Below the pieces are notes generated by a model. It saw only the letters and a list, made by a program, of their open reading frames with translations. It was not told the origin of the DNA and did no database searches. Source: Ifrita kowaldi (taxonomy: Eukaryota > Chordata > Aves > Passeriformes > Cinclosomatidae). From it: a stretch of 64,000 nt of DNA. This document shows, one piece after another, positions 34,401 to 43,382 of the stretch. Made by a program: the position numbers and the translations under genes. Numbering within the stretch: the stretch's first letter is position 1; every line of letters starts with the position of its first letter. The DNA lies in assembly GCA_013398055.1 (NCBI GenBank), contig VZRS01005518.1:422263-486262 (forward strand), in the 5' to 3' direction.

Positions 34401-35207
34401 CACCACTCGTGTTTTATTCCTTCTTTTCATGTAGCTGCAGTAAGAGAATCTGCAGACAGCTTGTTGTTATTGTACCGTTGATTAAAAAGAGGTGACTCCC
34501 CTGTTCCACTGGTTAGAAAGGTGAGGACCCCAGGGCTCCTGAGCAGGACACTCTCTGTGCAGTGTCCCCACAGCTGGCAGTGAGGTGATGCAACGCCCTT
34601 GTGTTTGCAAAGAGGTATTCTGAGAGTTGGTTTGCTCTGAGCACTGCAAGGTCCTGCCAAAGGTAGATAAGGATTTATTCATCCTCCTCCTAAGCAATGC
34701 TATTGTGGGCCACAGGTAAGTACATTCTTGTCTAAGTGCCTTGTGCTAGTCCTTGCAATCTGCTGACACAGTGCCCCGGAGGGATGCAGCAGAATTCCAG
34801 CCTGGAGAGCCCTGGCTTCGGGTGTCTTTAGAGCTTCCCGGTGCAGATTTGAGGATTGGGCTGGATTCTGCTGAAAGGGGTGGGAACGGACCCAGACACT
34901 TGTCAATCAATTAAGTGTGGGACAGATACACCCAAGTGACACAATAGCTCGCCTTGGTTCTTAAGACTTCTTTCTGATGGTTTTAAAACAACTTTTCTTC
35001 TCCACTTAAGCAACCTCACATCAAATTTCTCTCCTCCAGGACAAGACCCTCTACCACCCAGTCAGCAGCAGCTGTATGGACTGCAGTGAGAGTGATCGAA
35101 AGATCTTTATGAATAGCTGCAATCCTTCATCTCCAACACAGCAGTGGATATTTGAACACACAAACTCAACCATCTTGGAAAAATTTAACAGAAATCTTGA
35201 TCTTTAA
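1244..35207 (+). CDS. GALNT10: GALNT10, polypeptide GalNAc-transferase 10 (5'-partial, nine exons)
   Basis: Spliced coding sequence: join of 1244-1410, 17848-18033, 19529-19712, 20651-20768, 28961-29068, 30843-31064, 32344-32460, 34176-34325 and 35040-35207. All junctions keep frame, giving about 472 residues. Comparison with human GALNT10 (603 aa, from memory) puts the start near residue 134, so the cytoplasmic tail, signal anchor, stem and three upstream exons lie outside the window. The product is a Golgi type II membrane enzyme that transfers GalNAc from UDP-GalNAc to Ser/Thr (mucin-type O-glycosylation, Mn2+-dependent); the family member T10 prefers already glycosylated peptides. Visible hallmarks in order: VIIPFHNEGWSS (GT-A start), FLDSHCEAN (DxH metal site), the Gal/GalNAc-T motif around WELGGYD and EIWGGEQYE, then a three-repeat lectin domain with GLCVDTK, NQLW and QQWIFEH. 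No frameshift or lost catalytic residue is seen. Near-identity to human T10 excludes other GALNTs. Confidence 0.96.
3417..3472. repeat. A-tract followed by CA-rich simple sequence
   Basis: Fourteen consecutive A residues (3417-3430) are followed by A/C-rich sequence. This could be the tail of an eroded retroposon, but nothing upstream is recognisable as a retroposon body. Confidence 0.6.
4922..4939. repeat. Poly-T tract
   Basis: Eighteen uninterrupted T residues in GALNT10 intron 4. No flanking element is recognised. Confidence 0.9.
6455..6650 (-). mobile_element. Degenerate CR1 LINE fragment, minus orientation
   Basis: Read on the plus strand, the series (aaaggacatctggagatcat, taacccaacccc, cagcaggtttctccagatc, ccaaggatggag, tctctggggaacctgttct) is the reverse complement of the conserved 3' part of bird CR1 elements. 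The same motifs occur forward in the better-preserved copy at 51858-52403. The fragment is short and diverged, has no coding capacity, and lacks a clear 3' octamer repeat. It is an old 5'-truncated insertion. Confidence 0.8.
11770..11801. repeat. 16-bp tandem duplication
   Basis: The unit aaggctgtgtaggcca occurs twice head-to-tail with no mismatch (11770-11785 and 11786-11801). It is intronic, with no sign of function. Confidence 0.9.
16084..16124. repeat. Polypyrimidine (CT-rich) tract
   Basis: About 40 bases are almost purely C/T on the plus strand and T-dominated. It is simple sequence within GALNT10 intron 4, far from any acceptor, and not associated with an exon. Confidence 0.8.
17848..18033 (+). 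CDS. GALNT10: GALNT10 exon 5: DxH metal-binding site
   Basis: This exon completes Glu-His (EHLKKRLEDYMAQFPNVR), continues through RTKKREGLIRTRMLGASV and reaches VITFLDSHCEANVNWLPPLL. The DSH triplet is the Mn2+/UDP-GalNAc-binding DxH motif of the family, so the active site appears intact. Acceptor catacag at 17847; donor gtcagt at 18034. Substitutions against remembered human T10 (KRLED for KPLED, VAIGD for VATGD) are conservative for an ortholog. Confidence 0.97.
18034..19528 (+). other. GALNT10: GALNT10 intron 5
   Basis: A 1.5-kb intron (gtcagt...cttcag). I see no repeat, RNA gene or further exon in it. Confidence 0.9.
19529..19712 (+). CDS. GALNT10: GALNT10 exon 6
   Basis: This exon encodes RIARNRKTIVCPMIDVID, GYETQAGDAMRGAFDWEMYY and KRIPIPPELQKPDPSDPFE (last codon split). 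FDWEMYY belongs to the catalytic core near the acceptor-binding face. Acceptor atcttcag at 19528; donor GA|gtaagt. The local change to DHDHFGYE from remembered human DHDDFRYE is the least conserved spot of the exon. Confidence 0.96.
19713..20650 (+). other. GALNT10: GALNT10 intron 6
   Basis: A 0.94-kb intron (gtaagt...ccttaag) containing an A/C-rich simple repeat at 20223-20283. Nothing else is recognisable. Confidence 0.9.
20223..20283. repeat. (CAAAA)n-like A/C-rich low-complexity tract
   Basis: Irregular A-runs are separated by single C or CCC (caaaacaaaac pattern) over about 60 bases. This is simple sequence. Confidence 0.8.
20651..20768 (+). CDS. GALNT10: GALNT10 exon 7: Gal/GalNAc-T motif
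   Basis: This exon encodes SPVMAGGLFAVDRKW, FWELGGYDAGLE and IWGGEQYEISFK. This is the Gal/GalNAc-transferase motif shared by GALNTs and beta4-galactosyltransferases; the WGGEQYE segment carries the conserved acidic residues. Acceptor ccttaag at 20650; donor AAG|gtgagc. The exon leaves phase 0. Confidence 0.97.
26420..26800. promoter_or_regulatory. Candidate intronic regulatory block (GATA, TCF/LEF-like)
   Basis: Contains AGATAAG (26428-26434), TAATTG (26441-26446), AATCAAAG (26505-26512, a TCF/LEF-type core) and AT-rich sequence through 26800. The texture, long AT-rich non-repetitive DNA with developmental factor cores, suggests a conserved element. No alignment was possible, so this is a guess from composition. 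Confidence 0.3.
27600..27880. promoter_or_regulatory. Candidate intronic regulatory block with inverted TAATTATTAG pair
   Basis: TAATTATTAG at 27717-27726 and its exact reverse complement CTAATAATTA at 27772-27781 flank 45 bases. TAATTAAG also occurs at 27617-27624 and further ATTAA cores lie nearby. TAATTA is the homeodomain core. The block is unique-looking and not simple sequence. Function is inferred only from motif content. Confidence 0.35.
28961..29068 (+). CDS. GALNT10: GALNT10 exon 8
   Basis: This 36-codon, phase-0 exon encodes VWMCGGRMEDIPCSRVGHI then YRKYVPYKVPTGVSLAR. It is the end of the Gal/GalNAc-T motif and the VGHI loop that closes over the UDP site in the family. Acceptor ttccacag at 28960; donor AGA|gtaagt. 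Confidence 0.97.
29069..30842 (+). other. GALNT10: GALNT10 intron 8
   Basis: A 1.8-kb intron (gtaagt...ccccccag) containing a small (TG)7 microsatellite at 29261-29274. No other element is recognised. Confidence 0.9.
30843..31064 (+). CDS. GALNT10: GALNT10 exon 9: catalytic C-terminus and linker
   Basis: This 74-codon, phase-0 exon encodes NLKRVAEVWMDEYAEYIYQR, RPEYRHLSAGDVAAQKELRN, NLNCKSFKWFMNEVAWDLPK and a proline-rich linker FYPPVEPPAAAWGE into the lectin domain. WMDEY is a conserved family motif. The acceptor is a long C run plus AG at 30842. The donor is GAG|gcaagt, that is GC rather than GT; joining GAG to ATA CGC of exon 10 gives the expected GEIRN. Confidence 0.96.
31530..32080 (-). 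mobile_element. Probable solo-LTR-like element, minus orientation
   Basis: Read on the minus strand, the segment carries an AATAAA signal (around 31637), then about 100 bases of CT/A-mixed sequence ending in GTGTAACA, giving a TG...CA-type terminus (plus strand begins tgttacacac at 31530). The upstream part is AT-rich and contains an internal 16-bp tandem repeat (31879-31909). This resembles avian ERV LTR layout. The far end is not defined and no perfect target duplication is seen; tgtgaa occurs at 31523-31528 and 32079-32084, but the second copy does not sit beside a clean terminus. No retroviral protein is encoded. Confidence 0.5.
31879..31909. repeat. 16-bp direct repeat inside the LTR-like segment
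   Basis: tttaacagcacttaa occurs at 31879-31893 and 31895-31909. It may be an internal U3-type duplication of the surrounding LTR-like element. Confidence 0.8.
32344..32460 (+). CDS. GALNT10: GALNT10 exon 10: lectin repeat alpha
   Basis: This 39-codon, phase-0 exon encodes IRNVGTGLCVDTKHGALG, SPLRLESCVKDRGEAAW and NNVQ. CVDTK is the cysteine-aspartate signature of the first ricin-type repeat (remembered human: CADTK); the sugar-binding Asp is retained. Acceptor gtttcag at 32343; donor CAG|gtaaca. Confidence 0.96.
32461..34175 (+). other. GALNT10: GALNT10 intron 10
   Basis: A 1.7-kb intron (gtaaca...tgacag). The part around 32690-32900 is AT-rich and non-repetitive. It includes CATATTAATGA and a perfect CCTCCTG-A-CAGGAGG palindrome (32852-32866). 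No other feature is recognised. Confidence 0.9.
34176..34325 (+). CDS. GALNT10: GALNT10 exon 11: lectin repeat beta
   Basis: This 50-codon, phase-0 exon encodes VFTFSWREDIRPGDPQHTKK, FCFDAISHSSPVTLYDCHG and MKGNQLWRYRK. It carries the QxW motif (QLW) and the cysteine pair of repeat beta. Acceptor cctgacag at 34175; donor AAA|gtgagt. It matches human T10 almost residue for residue. Confidence 0.97.
34326..35039 (+). other. GALNT10: GALNT10 intron 11
   Basis: A 0.7-kb intron (gtgagt...ctccag). Nothing notable is seen in it. Confidence 0.92.
35040..35207 (+). CDS. GALNT10: GALNT10 exon 12: lectin repeat gamma and C-terminus
   Basis: The terminal coding exon encodes DKTLYHPVSSSCMDCSES, DRKIFMNSCNPSSPTQQW and IFEHTNSTILEKFNRNLDL, then TAA at 35205-35207. 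QQW is the third QxW motif, and CMDCSES carries the repeat-gamma cysteines. The human protein, from memory, stops after FNRN, so this copy has a three-residue LDL extension. Acceptor cctccag at 35039. Confidence 0.96.
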   Translation, partial: DKTLYHPVSSSCMDCSESDRKIFMNSCNPSSPTQQWIFEHTNSTILEKFNRNLDL

Positions 35208-35670
35208 AAGACTGAGAAAATATATATATATATTTTACAATTATAGTTTTTACTGGGGAGGGTTACAAAAAAAAATTTTTTTAATACTTTTTTTTAAACA
35301 CTTAATGAAGGTAAAAGGGAGAATCTCAGGAGAAGGTTAACTAGCAGGCCAGTCTTTATTGTGAAGATGCTGCATCCTTCTCTTCTGGGGATGGTGGAAT
35401 TTTAAAGACTTTGCCAGAGCCACTTCTGTGCTGAGACTGAACAGAAACTCTGTTTTTAGAGGAGTCTGAATGTGTTTCAAATGGCTTTTTTTTTCTGCCT
35501 TTTTTGTTTTATTTCCCACTGGGGTCTGGTGTTAAATGATTTTGTTATCCAGGACCCTCCAGGACTTTTTGTAGCTGCTATACCACGAATTGAAGCATCC
35601 CCCCATAGGTGCTTTATCTTCCAAACTCCATGTAAGTAAAATCTTGAAGACAAGATTTAAGCCTCCAATC

Positions 35671-35688
35671 AAAAAAAAAAAAAAAAAA
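35671..35688. repeat. Poly-A tract
   Basis: Eighteen A residues inside the presumed GALNT10 3'UTR; could be an internal oligo-dT priming site. Confidence 0.9.
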
Positions 35689-38574
35689 GCCCATTATTGT
35701 AAAATGAAATGCATATTTTTTTGCCCTGAGCCAAATATATTTCAAACAGGTTGAGTATTATTACTTTCCAAATCATAGCTCTGATGAAGGAATGAGCTCT
35801 AGTGGAAGTGCAGCCAAGTGTTGGGAATATGGCTGTTGTTATTAGCCATGAGGAATCTGAGTTTCTGGTCCATTCACTTTGCAGTCAGTTTGTCACTCAC
35901 TGTTGAATCTTCAAGGTGAAAGATTGGTAGAGGGTTTTTAAATAATCACAGTTCTTACTGGTGAAGACTTTATGCTAAGAGCCTTTGGATATCAGTTTCC
36001 AAATTTGCCTCTTATAACCTTTTTAGCACAGACACCTCCAGGATTTCTCCTGTTAAATCTACTGTGTGAAGACAATTTCCATTCTTCCTTTAGAGGTTTG
36101 ATGGCAATTTACAGTTGGTGTGAGCAGATTAATTCAGGATAATTAAGTCAGGGCTGAGATTAGCCGTTGGTCTTTATCCATTTGTTCATCAGTCTGTAGT
36201 TCCTTGAGTCCTGTGGTCAGTAGTGTTCTAGCCTTGTGGAAATGTGCTATTAATCTCTCCTCATTTTCCAGCACCCACAGCACTGTACAGTTTACTGTGA
36301 CTGGAAATCTGTTTGCTTTAGCAGAGGTGGGACTGATGGACCCATTTTACTGGTACCCTCTCCGTTGTGCAGTCAGTGAACAGTGCAAGGTGTTACCCTT
36401 CTGGTTTGGCTGTGGGATCTGCCAGACAGTGAACCAGGATTGTCTCATTCCAGGAGCTGGAATGTACTGACACTAAAGAGTGAATGGAGAACCACTGGTT
36501 CAAGTCTATCTGAAGCAAGTATTTTTAAAAAATGTGGTTTAAAATGAAGGTGTTGCAAAAACAGATTTACTAGTTCCCCTGACTTTGTCTTGTACTGAAG
36601 GGAGCAGTGGATTTTCTGGTAAAAGCTGTGAATGATGATGCAGTGAACCACGTGCACAGATGCTGTGTAAATTAGTAAACAGGATTCCCTTGCCAGGAAT
36701 TGCCCAGCTCCTTGGTTTGTCTAACTGCCTGTGGAGGGGTGGTGCAAGAGTACGTGAAGGGTTAGTAGACTGCCCCACCTCAGAGGGGCAGGGAAGCTCT
36801 GCTCTGGGATGTCTTCCACGAAAAGGCAAGGAGATGCTTCCCTGGTGTCCCAAAACAAGCAGGATGGCTCCCTCTGCAGATCTCCAGAAGCGAGAAGCCC
36901 TTTTGTTGCCAGAAGGGTCGTGTCCCACATCTCAGATGTGTTTGAGGCCATGCAGAGCTGTGCCTGGCAGCTGGGAGCAAACAGGGACACAGCTGTCTGC
37001 CCCTCAAACTCTCCAGTCCGATGTATTGAGTAGGAGGCTCAGAATCATTTCCACCTCTCTCATCCACACAGCTGAGTCCATGTCTTACCTTTTCTGCCAA
37101 CTTAGCTGGTCCATGCTGTCATGGAGAACAGGAAACATGGACACTGCATTGCAGCTGGGACCAGGCTTCCAAAATATGTTGGTATTTTGGGAGCGAAGAA
37201 AGAAAAAAAGCCCTAAACTTCCCTTGCGACAGTTCTGCAGCAGTATTGGATGGAATGAGACCAGCACCAAGCAGAGCTGACATCTTATGTTCTCAGTTAC
37301 CACAATAAGTCTGTCATTAGGATCCCTTTTCATTTCTGTGGGAGACAGAGTCACCTTCCAGCACTTTGTGTCTCACTGCTGCTTTCCTTAAGTTATTAAT
37401 GCTCTCATTAGCCAAGTAGTGCTGACTGTGGAGCCACTAGATGGCCTGACTAGATGTCTTTATGAATGTTTTAATGGCTGTGGAACAAGAAGCTGTTTGT
37501 CCATGAACAGTGCTAGATTTTTATAACTGGGACACAATCAGCATATTCTATAAATGGACTGTAGGTTGTTCTGCTTGCAGGTTGCAGCTTTGTGTGTCTT
37601 AGTTTTCTAATGAGAGGATTAGCTTCTGTTTCTAGAATGCATGGCTTGCTTTGTACTTGGGCTCACCTTGTGAAGGGAGCCCTCGCTTGGCTGGCTGGAT
37701 TCTTGCTTCAGAGAGAGCTGCAGTAATGAACAGGTCTTTTACCACTTGGTGATCTTAATTTGGAGAGAAAGGTCAGCTCTTAGCAGCTTGCACCAAAAGA
37801 TGAGGCAAAAGTTGAGGCAATTCCTGTTTGACAACCCACCACCAGTACACAGAAGCTGGAGCTTTAGTGTGAGTGGTTGTACCGGGTCCATCTCAGTGTG
37901 GTTGATCTGTTTTGTGAAGGTTTGGGATCTGAGTGTGGTTAAGAGCCTCACAAATTCTGTACACTTCTGAGCAGCTCACTGGGCTTTGAGCTATTAATTA
38001 TTTGCATCAGTTATACTTTTCAGTACCCTAGAGGCTTTGTTGACTAATGCAAAGACTTAATATAGCCAACCATCCACTGATTGAGAAATATAAGCTGTAT
38101 TTCATCATCTGCATCTTTAACTGAGCCTTTGCTGGGCAATCTGGTTAATTATTCCAATTACTTTTGGTTATTTGTAAGCAAAATTGCTAAAGCATGAATA
38201 CATAATCAAATCTTCACATCAGCATGCAAGTCAAGACTGGAGATTAAATACCGGTGATTAATGCCAAATAGATGTTTTCATGTTTTTCCCCCAAAAGTAT
38301 TGAAATACCCCTCTCTTCGTAAGTTTTGCTGCTTTTAAGTATCAGAATCCCAGACAGCAGGGTGTGTGTTATGTTGCATAAAAATACTTTGATTTGCTCT
38401 TGAAGCTGTTGTTGATCTATACTGGTGCTAATCTCTAAGGCCTACAGACAGTAAATAGGTTTGGGGCTCTCATGTGTGCAAGGTGTCTTTTCTCATACCT
38501 AGGAAATTAACTTTCTTTTTCAAACCACAACAGAACGTGTGAGCCTTCCTGAAAGAGGAATACAGCATCATTAA

Positions 38575-38580
38575 AATAAA
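38575..38580 (+). terminator. GALNT10: Candidate polyadenylation signal AATAAA (GALNT10)
   Basis: Canonical hexamer followed within 20-40 bases by T-rich sequence (cctttttaaatg). It is the first such context downstream of the stop that looks usable. An alternative hexamer lies at 40702-40707. Confidence 0.4.
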
Positions 38581-39968
38581 GATGTGCCTTTTTAAATGTA
38601 AATGTACAGCAAATGCTTAAACTTGAACCATTTCCTAGTGCCTTGCTGGACAAGAGAGGAGAGGGGAAGGGGTTGGGGGATAAGGATATAAGAGAAAGCT
38701 TGACTCCTGCAACGTTTGTGTGTGGGTTGTTTTTTTGTTTAATGTCTGATTTAAAAATATGTGTGAACGACAGTAATTCAGAAGCTCTTGGGTTCCCTCT
38801 GTTAAATCGATATCCTTAATGACTCTGGGGAGGTTTGTCACTCCTAATAGGAAGACTTGGAAAGGTTGGCAGCTTCCTCCTGGTGCGCTGTAACAGCTGA
38901 AGCTGTGCTGGAGGATGTCTTGGTCAGCTGCTGGATGTTTCACCTCATGGGGAAGGCTCATGATTTCACTGGCATGCGGGATCCTGCATTTTATTTTCTA
39001 AGTATGCAAATCACAAATAGTCCCAAAAGCATATAAAATCTGTAGCAGAAAAAGTGTCTTTCAGAAGAAGTTGATGCCTTCCATCACTGGGAAACTTTTT
39101 CAAGAGTGTGTTAAAATCTCTAATACAGAAGTAGCAAGAAAGCAATTTCTCAGCCTGACTTTCCTCGTGGTTGGCTTTACAGCAGGCTGTGCACAGGGCT
39201 TTGCTTTCCTTTCCTGGAGTGTTCCACTCAGCAAACTTTTCTTTTCCCTGCTGCACTGAGATCAGTGACCTGAGAGTCAAACAGGCACCACCAGCAGTGC
39301 AGGAGCACAGTGCTCTGGGGCTGCTGCAGGGCTGTGACAGCAGCTCTGCTGCCTCACGTCACCCAGGGGAGAGATCTCCTGATAGTCATATTGGGCAGTC
39401 ATGGAACTGCCAGGTGAACAGGGAGAAGATTTTTATTTTAAATTGACTTTCAAGATACAGACAGGGACTTGAATTGATTGGAGAGAACAGCCAGCCTCTG
39501 GCAGTCAGCCTGTCACACTTGCAGTCGAAAGAGCCCTGGTAAAGCCGTGTGTGAAACAGCCCAAGCCAAGCACGAGAACCTTGCATCCCACATCCCCTCC
39601 CAGCAGCTGGGGTTCATGGATTCACTGGGTGGTTTCACAGGATACACAGCAAAGGGCAGCTGGCTTGTGAGTCAGGAGCTCTGGGTCCTGCTCCCAGGCT
39701 ACCATGGCCTGTTACTTGATCTTAAGCAAGGAAAGTCTGTGTGCTGCAATCTCCCAGCTTGTGTAGGATTTACCTTTCGGTGCTTTATTTTCTGACCTAG
39801 TGAGTGTTGAGTCCAGATTTTAAAACAAGCTGCAAATCCTCACCTGGTTTGAGTGGAGAGAGATGCAGTGGGTGGAGAATGGGAAATGAGATCTGAAATT
39901 GCCATCAGCATTCAACACAGACTTGTCAATTCATTTCATATTCCTCATTAACCAGTCAAATTGATTTA

Positions 39969-39987
39969 TTCACATTATAAATGTGAA
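39969..39987. repeat. Perfect inverted repeat, 8-bp arms
   Basis: TTCACATT and AATGTGAA are separated by ATA. The block is AT-rich. It could be a palindromic factor site; nothing else marks it. Confidence 0.85.
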
Positions 39988-41532
39988 GTGTAACCAAAAT
40001 AAGCTCACCTCCTGCTCTGATTGCTACTTTGTAGTGCTATGCTTTAGCTTGGAGAATCTGTATGGAAGTGGGCAATGATAGGTCATGGAAACCCTAGTAA
40101 AAAGCCTGTGTCCGTTTTTGACTCTGCTAGCTGAGTATATTCCTTAATTGAGTGCATTTGAGCTTTCTTGATGCTTCTGTATGACCCAGAAGGCTTCAGT
40201 GATTCCAGCAGCTGTGAGTGATGTGGGAGTTTTATATAAAGCCACTGGATCTGTGTGGTCTTAAATATACTAGTTCAACTCAAGGAAAAAAGTCTTAATC
40301 CCAGGTAGTGAGCAAACAAATGTGAACTTCAACCACAAAACAAGATAAAAACTGATCAAGCTAACAGCCTGAAACCTTAGCCCTTATGATAACAGCAACA
40401 AATAGCTTTAGCCTCTAGGGTGGAGAAGGGAATTGGTTTCAAAATGCATTCTCTAGGATCTCGGTGATTAGGTCTCAGTTTGTCTGTACCTTGTACTGCA
40501 TGCATTTTCTCTGTAAAACTGGATGGTGCCTCTTGAATCAGTGTGTATTTATTTTGTGCGTATTAGGACCAACAGCCTAATATCTGGGGGTGGTAAAGGA
40601 CTTGTAGCACTTTAATGTAGTAGCTTTCATAAATTGGGAATCATTGATAGAATGCCTAGTGTTTTTAAAGTTGAATGGACTTCCTTTTATAATATATTTA
40701 AAATAAATTTTTAATGTGTTTTCTGAAAACTGTGTACGCAGATGTGACTGTCCCTCCCTGTTTTGCTCCAGTGATTGATTTCTCTTCTACTTATGAGAAT
40801 AAGCTCAGCTGCCCTGGTGTGGTGTTTCCCCAGCACAGGTTTCCTGTCACTCCATGCCCAGTGGTGCAATCCTGAAGGAACCACGGCTGTAGTGGACGAC
40901 TTGTGCCCAGGTAGGACACCCCTGGGGGACAGCAGCCATGGACTGTCCTTGGTAGGCCACACTGGGCAGCACAGAGGAACAGAGAAAACCCAGCTGTGAC
41001 TCTTCTTTCTCTGTTTGCCTTGGGAGCAACTGCTGGGAGATTCATCCCACACCTTGGTTTGCAGGGGAGGGCTTGAACAGCTCATGGCCTTGTTTGTGTT
41101 CTGATCTTCATGTGGGGAGAGCAGGCTCAGCCCAAGACGACAGAAGTGTATCAGCATTGCTCATGTTCCCACTAGGACTCTCAGGGCTTCCTACTGTCAC
41201 CACTTCATTTCTTCAGTGGCCTTCTCAATACTCCTTTTTACTTAGCTCCATTGGGTGAAAAACAGTGGGGGAAAAAAAATGGATGGGAGACAAACAATGA
41301 AATGTGTGAAAACCTGTGTGTGGGAAAAGGAGCCTTCCTGGGGGGACCAGCGAGGCATGATCCCAGGGAAGACTGTGCTGTGATTCTTGGCCACGGGAAT
41401 ATTGCCCAGGGTAAGTATGTGCCAAAAGCTGTGACAGTTTAAGCATTTTAGCAGGTTCAATATGTGCCACCCTAGAAAAGTGCTGAGGAGAGTGGGAGTC
41501 TGGGGGAAGGTGCCAGAGCAGTGTTTTCATTG

Positions 41533-41544
41533 CCCCCCCCCCCC
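41533..41544. repeat. Poly-C tract
   Basis: Twelve consecutive C residues, preceded by TG and followed by AAAGG. Confidence 0.9.
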
Positions 41545-41879
41545 AAAGGTACTGAGAAAGGAAATGGTCTGATTTCTGATTATGAAAAGTTTAAAAAAAA
41601 CCTTCTTCCCAGGACATCTCCAGCAGCACAGACCACTGGGAGAGAAGTATTTCTGTCCCAAGCCCCCCGAATGGCTCCATTAAAACAGTAAGTTCCAGAT
41701 GACAGCTACGCTATGGACTTATCTTCAGAGGGTAGTGCTGCACCACGTGAGATTTACAGGCCTGCACAGGTTCCCCTAATTTGATTAGAGGCTGACTGGG
41801 ATGGCCAGGCTATTACAGCCTCAGAGGCACTAAAGCTGCCTGGCTACTGATGGGTTTATGAAACATTGTTTCTCACTTC

Positions 41880-42180
41880 ATTGCAGCTCCCACAAAGAAT
41901 TATTGGATCCGGTTAGTGATAGATACCTAATAAAGAATGTCTCTATGAGGCAGTTTATTTTGCAGCAAGCTTGTTCCAGGCTAGCAGACTGTGAAATCTG
42001 GAGGTTCCCATGAGGATAAATATGCTGAAATAAACTGCAATTATAAAAACACCTCCATGCACTTTTTTTTTTTTTATTTAGAAAGACTGAAAAAAAGGTG
42101 TCATCATGTTAGCCGGAGCAGGAGGTAATTAGCATTGAATTAGCAAACAGACAGTGACAAAAGCTGGGTTTTTCCTTCTA
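41880..42180. promoter_or_regulatory. Candidate conserved non-coding block upstream of SAP30L
   Basis: AT-rich unique sequence with an AATTAGCA direct repeat at 42127-42134 and 42138-42145 (11-bp period, about one helical turn) beside a GGTAATTAGC homeodomain-type site. It lies about 1.7 kb upstream of the SAP30L start. This is a composition-based guess. Confidence 0.3.
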
Positions 42181-43382
42181 GTGAGCATTGCAAAAGGACT
42201 TAAAACCTTTTTATCTGCAGGGATGAGAGGTCGAAGCCCAAGATGAAAGACAATCTGATGGTCAGTACCAACCTGTTCTGGCACATATGGTGCCTGTTTC
42301 TTCCCAAAATACAGTCAGGGAGCACCTGCACAATCGTCTCCTCAAGGGGACAGGAAGAAGTTCTGCTTGTTAGGGTCGTGTTCCCTTTTATCTCCTTGCT
42401 TGCTGTTATTATCATTTGTCCCTACAGTCTGTGGTTTTGGCTTCCTGAGTGTCAAGATAATCCTTCTGCAAGATTTCCTCAGCCAGCCATTTGATTTTTA
42501 TTGGTAATGTTAAGATAAAGCCAGAAAGCTTTATCAGCAGCTCTGAGCTCTCTGTCAGCCTCTTGGTGTTTTTTCCCTTTCCCCAAAACAAGGGAATATC
42601 TGTATGGCTTTGCCAGGAGGGTATTACTTCAGGCAGGCAGATCCCAATCAGTTTGGCCTGGGGCTTTTATAAGTCGTAGTGTTTTGCTTTTTAAATTCTC
42701 TTTGCTCTTTGCTCACTGCTTGTTTGGTCTGTGGGTAAAGTCATTTGTTTCCACCAGCTTCCCGTGAGAACGGCCGGCTCCAGGGAGCGTGTCCCCAGGA
42801 GGGTGCACTGCGGTTCTCCGCTGGTCACATGCACAAACAGAAATTACTAATTGCCTGGGGGCACCCGCAGTAAAAGCCAAGACAAGAGGCAGAACTATTG
42901 AGGAGTGTTAAGTCTCTGCCCTACAGATTTATTCTGAGGCTTGTTTGGTATTGTAAGGAATGCCTGGAAAATACAGATTGTGGCTTTTCTCAGTCGTCTC
43001 GTGCAGAGCAGGCAGAACTGGTTGTCAGTGTTACTGTGGAGCAGCCGGAGCTGATGACCAAAGGCTTTAAGGAGTCTCTTTCTTGCGAAGGTATTTCGTG
43101 TGATTCAGCACAGTTCACCCATTGCTCACGCACATTGTTCCATGTGCAGGATTTCAGGCTTTGAAGTCATTTTAGTCTATAGAACCTTTCTTCTCTGTGC
43201 AGAAAGTCTTTTCTTCAGGAAGATGAAATCCTTTTCCTTTTAGAGCTGCTCAGGCACCTCTGACAACAGCATTTGCTGTCTGGTATTACAGAAGTCACAG
43301 CATTTCCAGAAGTTACATCTTTTCTTCACAGATCAGTAGGAATTTCATTCTTACCCCCCCACGCCCCCCTACTTCGCCTCCT

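Larger units (their letters stand above)
35208..38600 (+). other. GALNT10: Probable GALNT10 3'UTR
   Basis: Non-coding sequence after the stop codon. It begins with a TA-repeat and T-rich stretch (about 35219-35300) and includes an 18-base A run (35671-35688). The first plausible strong polyadenylation signal is AATAAA at 38575-38580, giving a UTR of about 3.4 kb. A second AATAAA at 40702-40707 could extend it. The end is inferred from hexamers alone. A 206-codon open frame at 36660-37280 has no recognisable domain and is treated as chance. Confidence 0.5.
38601..43382. other. GALNT10-SAP30L spacer
   Basis: Non-coding spacer. It holds a perfect 8-bp inverted repeat (39969-39987), a 12-base C run (41533-41544), a 13-base T run (42063-42075) and candidate regulatory sequence at 41880-42180 and 42690-42880. 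The last 20 bases before the gap are C-rich, consistent with approach to a CpG-rich promoter. No coding exon is recognised. Confidence 0.75.

Noticed and set aside
36660..37280. 206-codon plus-strand open frame after GALNT10
   Set aside because: The Ser/Leu/Pro-rich composition has no recognisable motif. It lies in the presumed GALNT10 3'UTR and competing frames of similar quality exist on the other strand.
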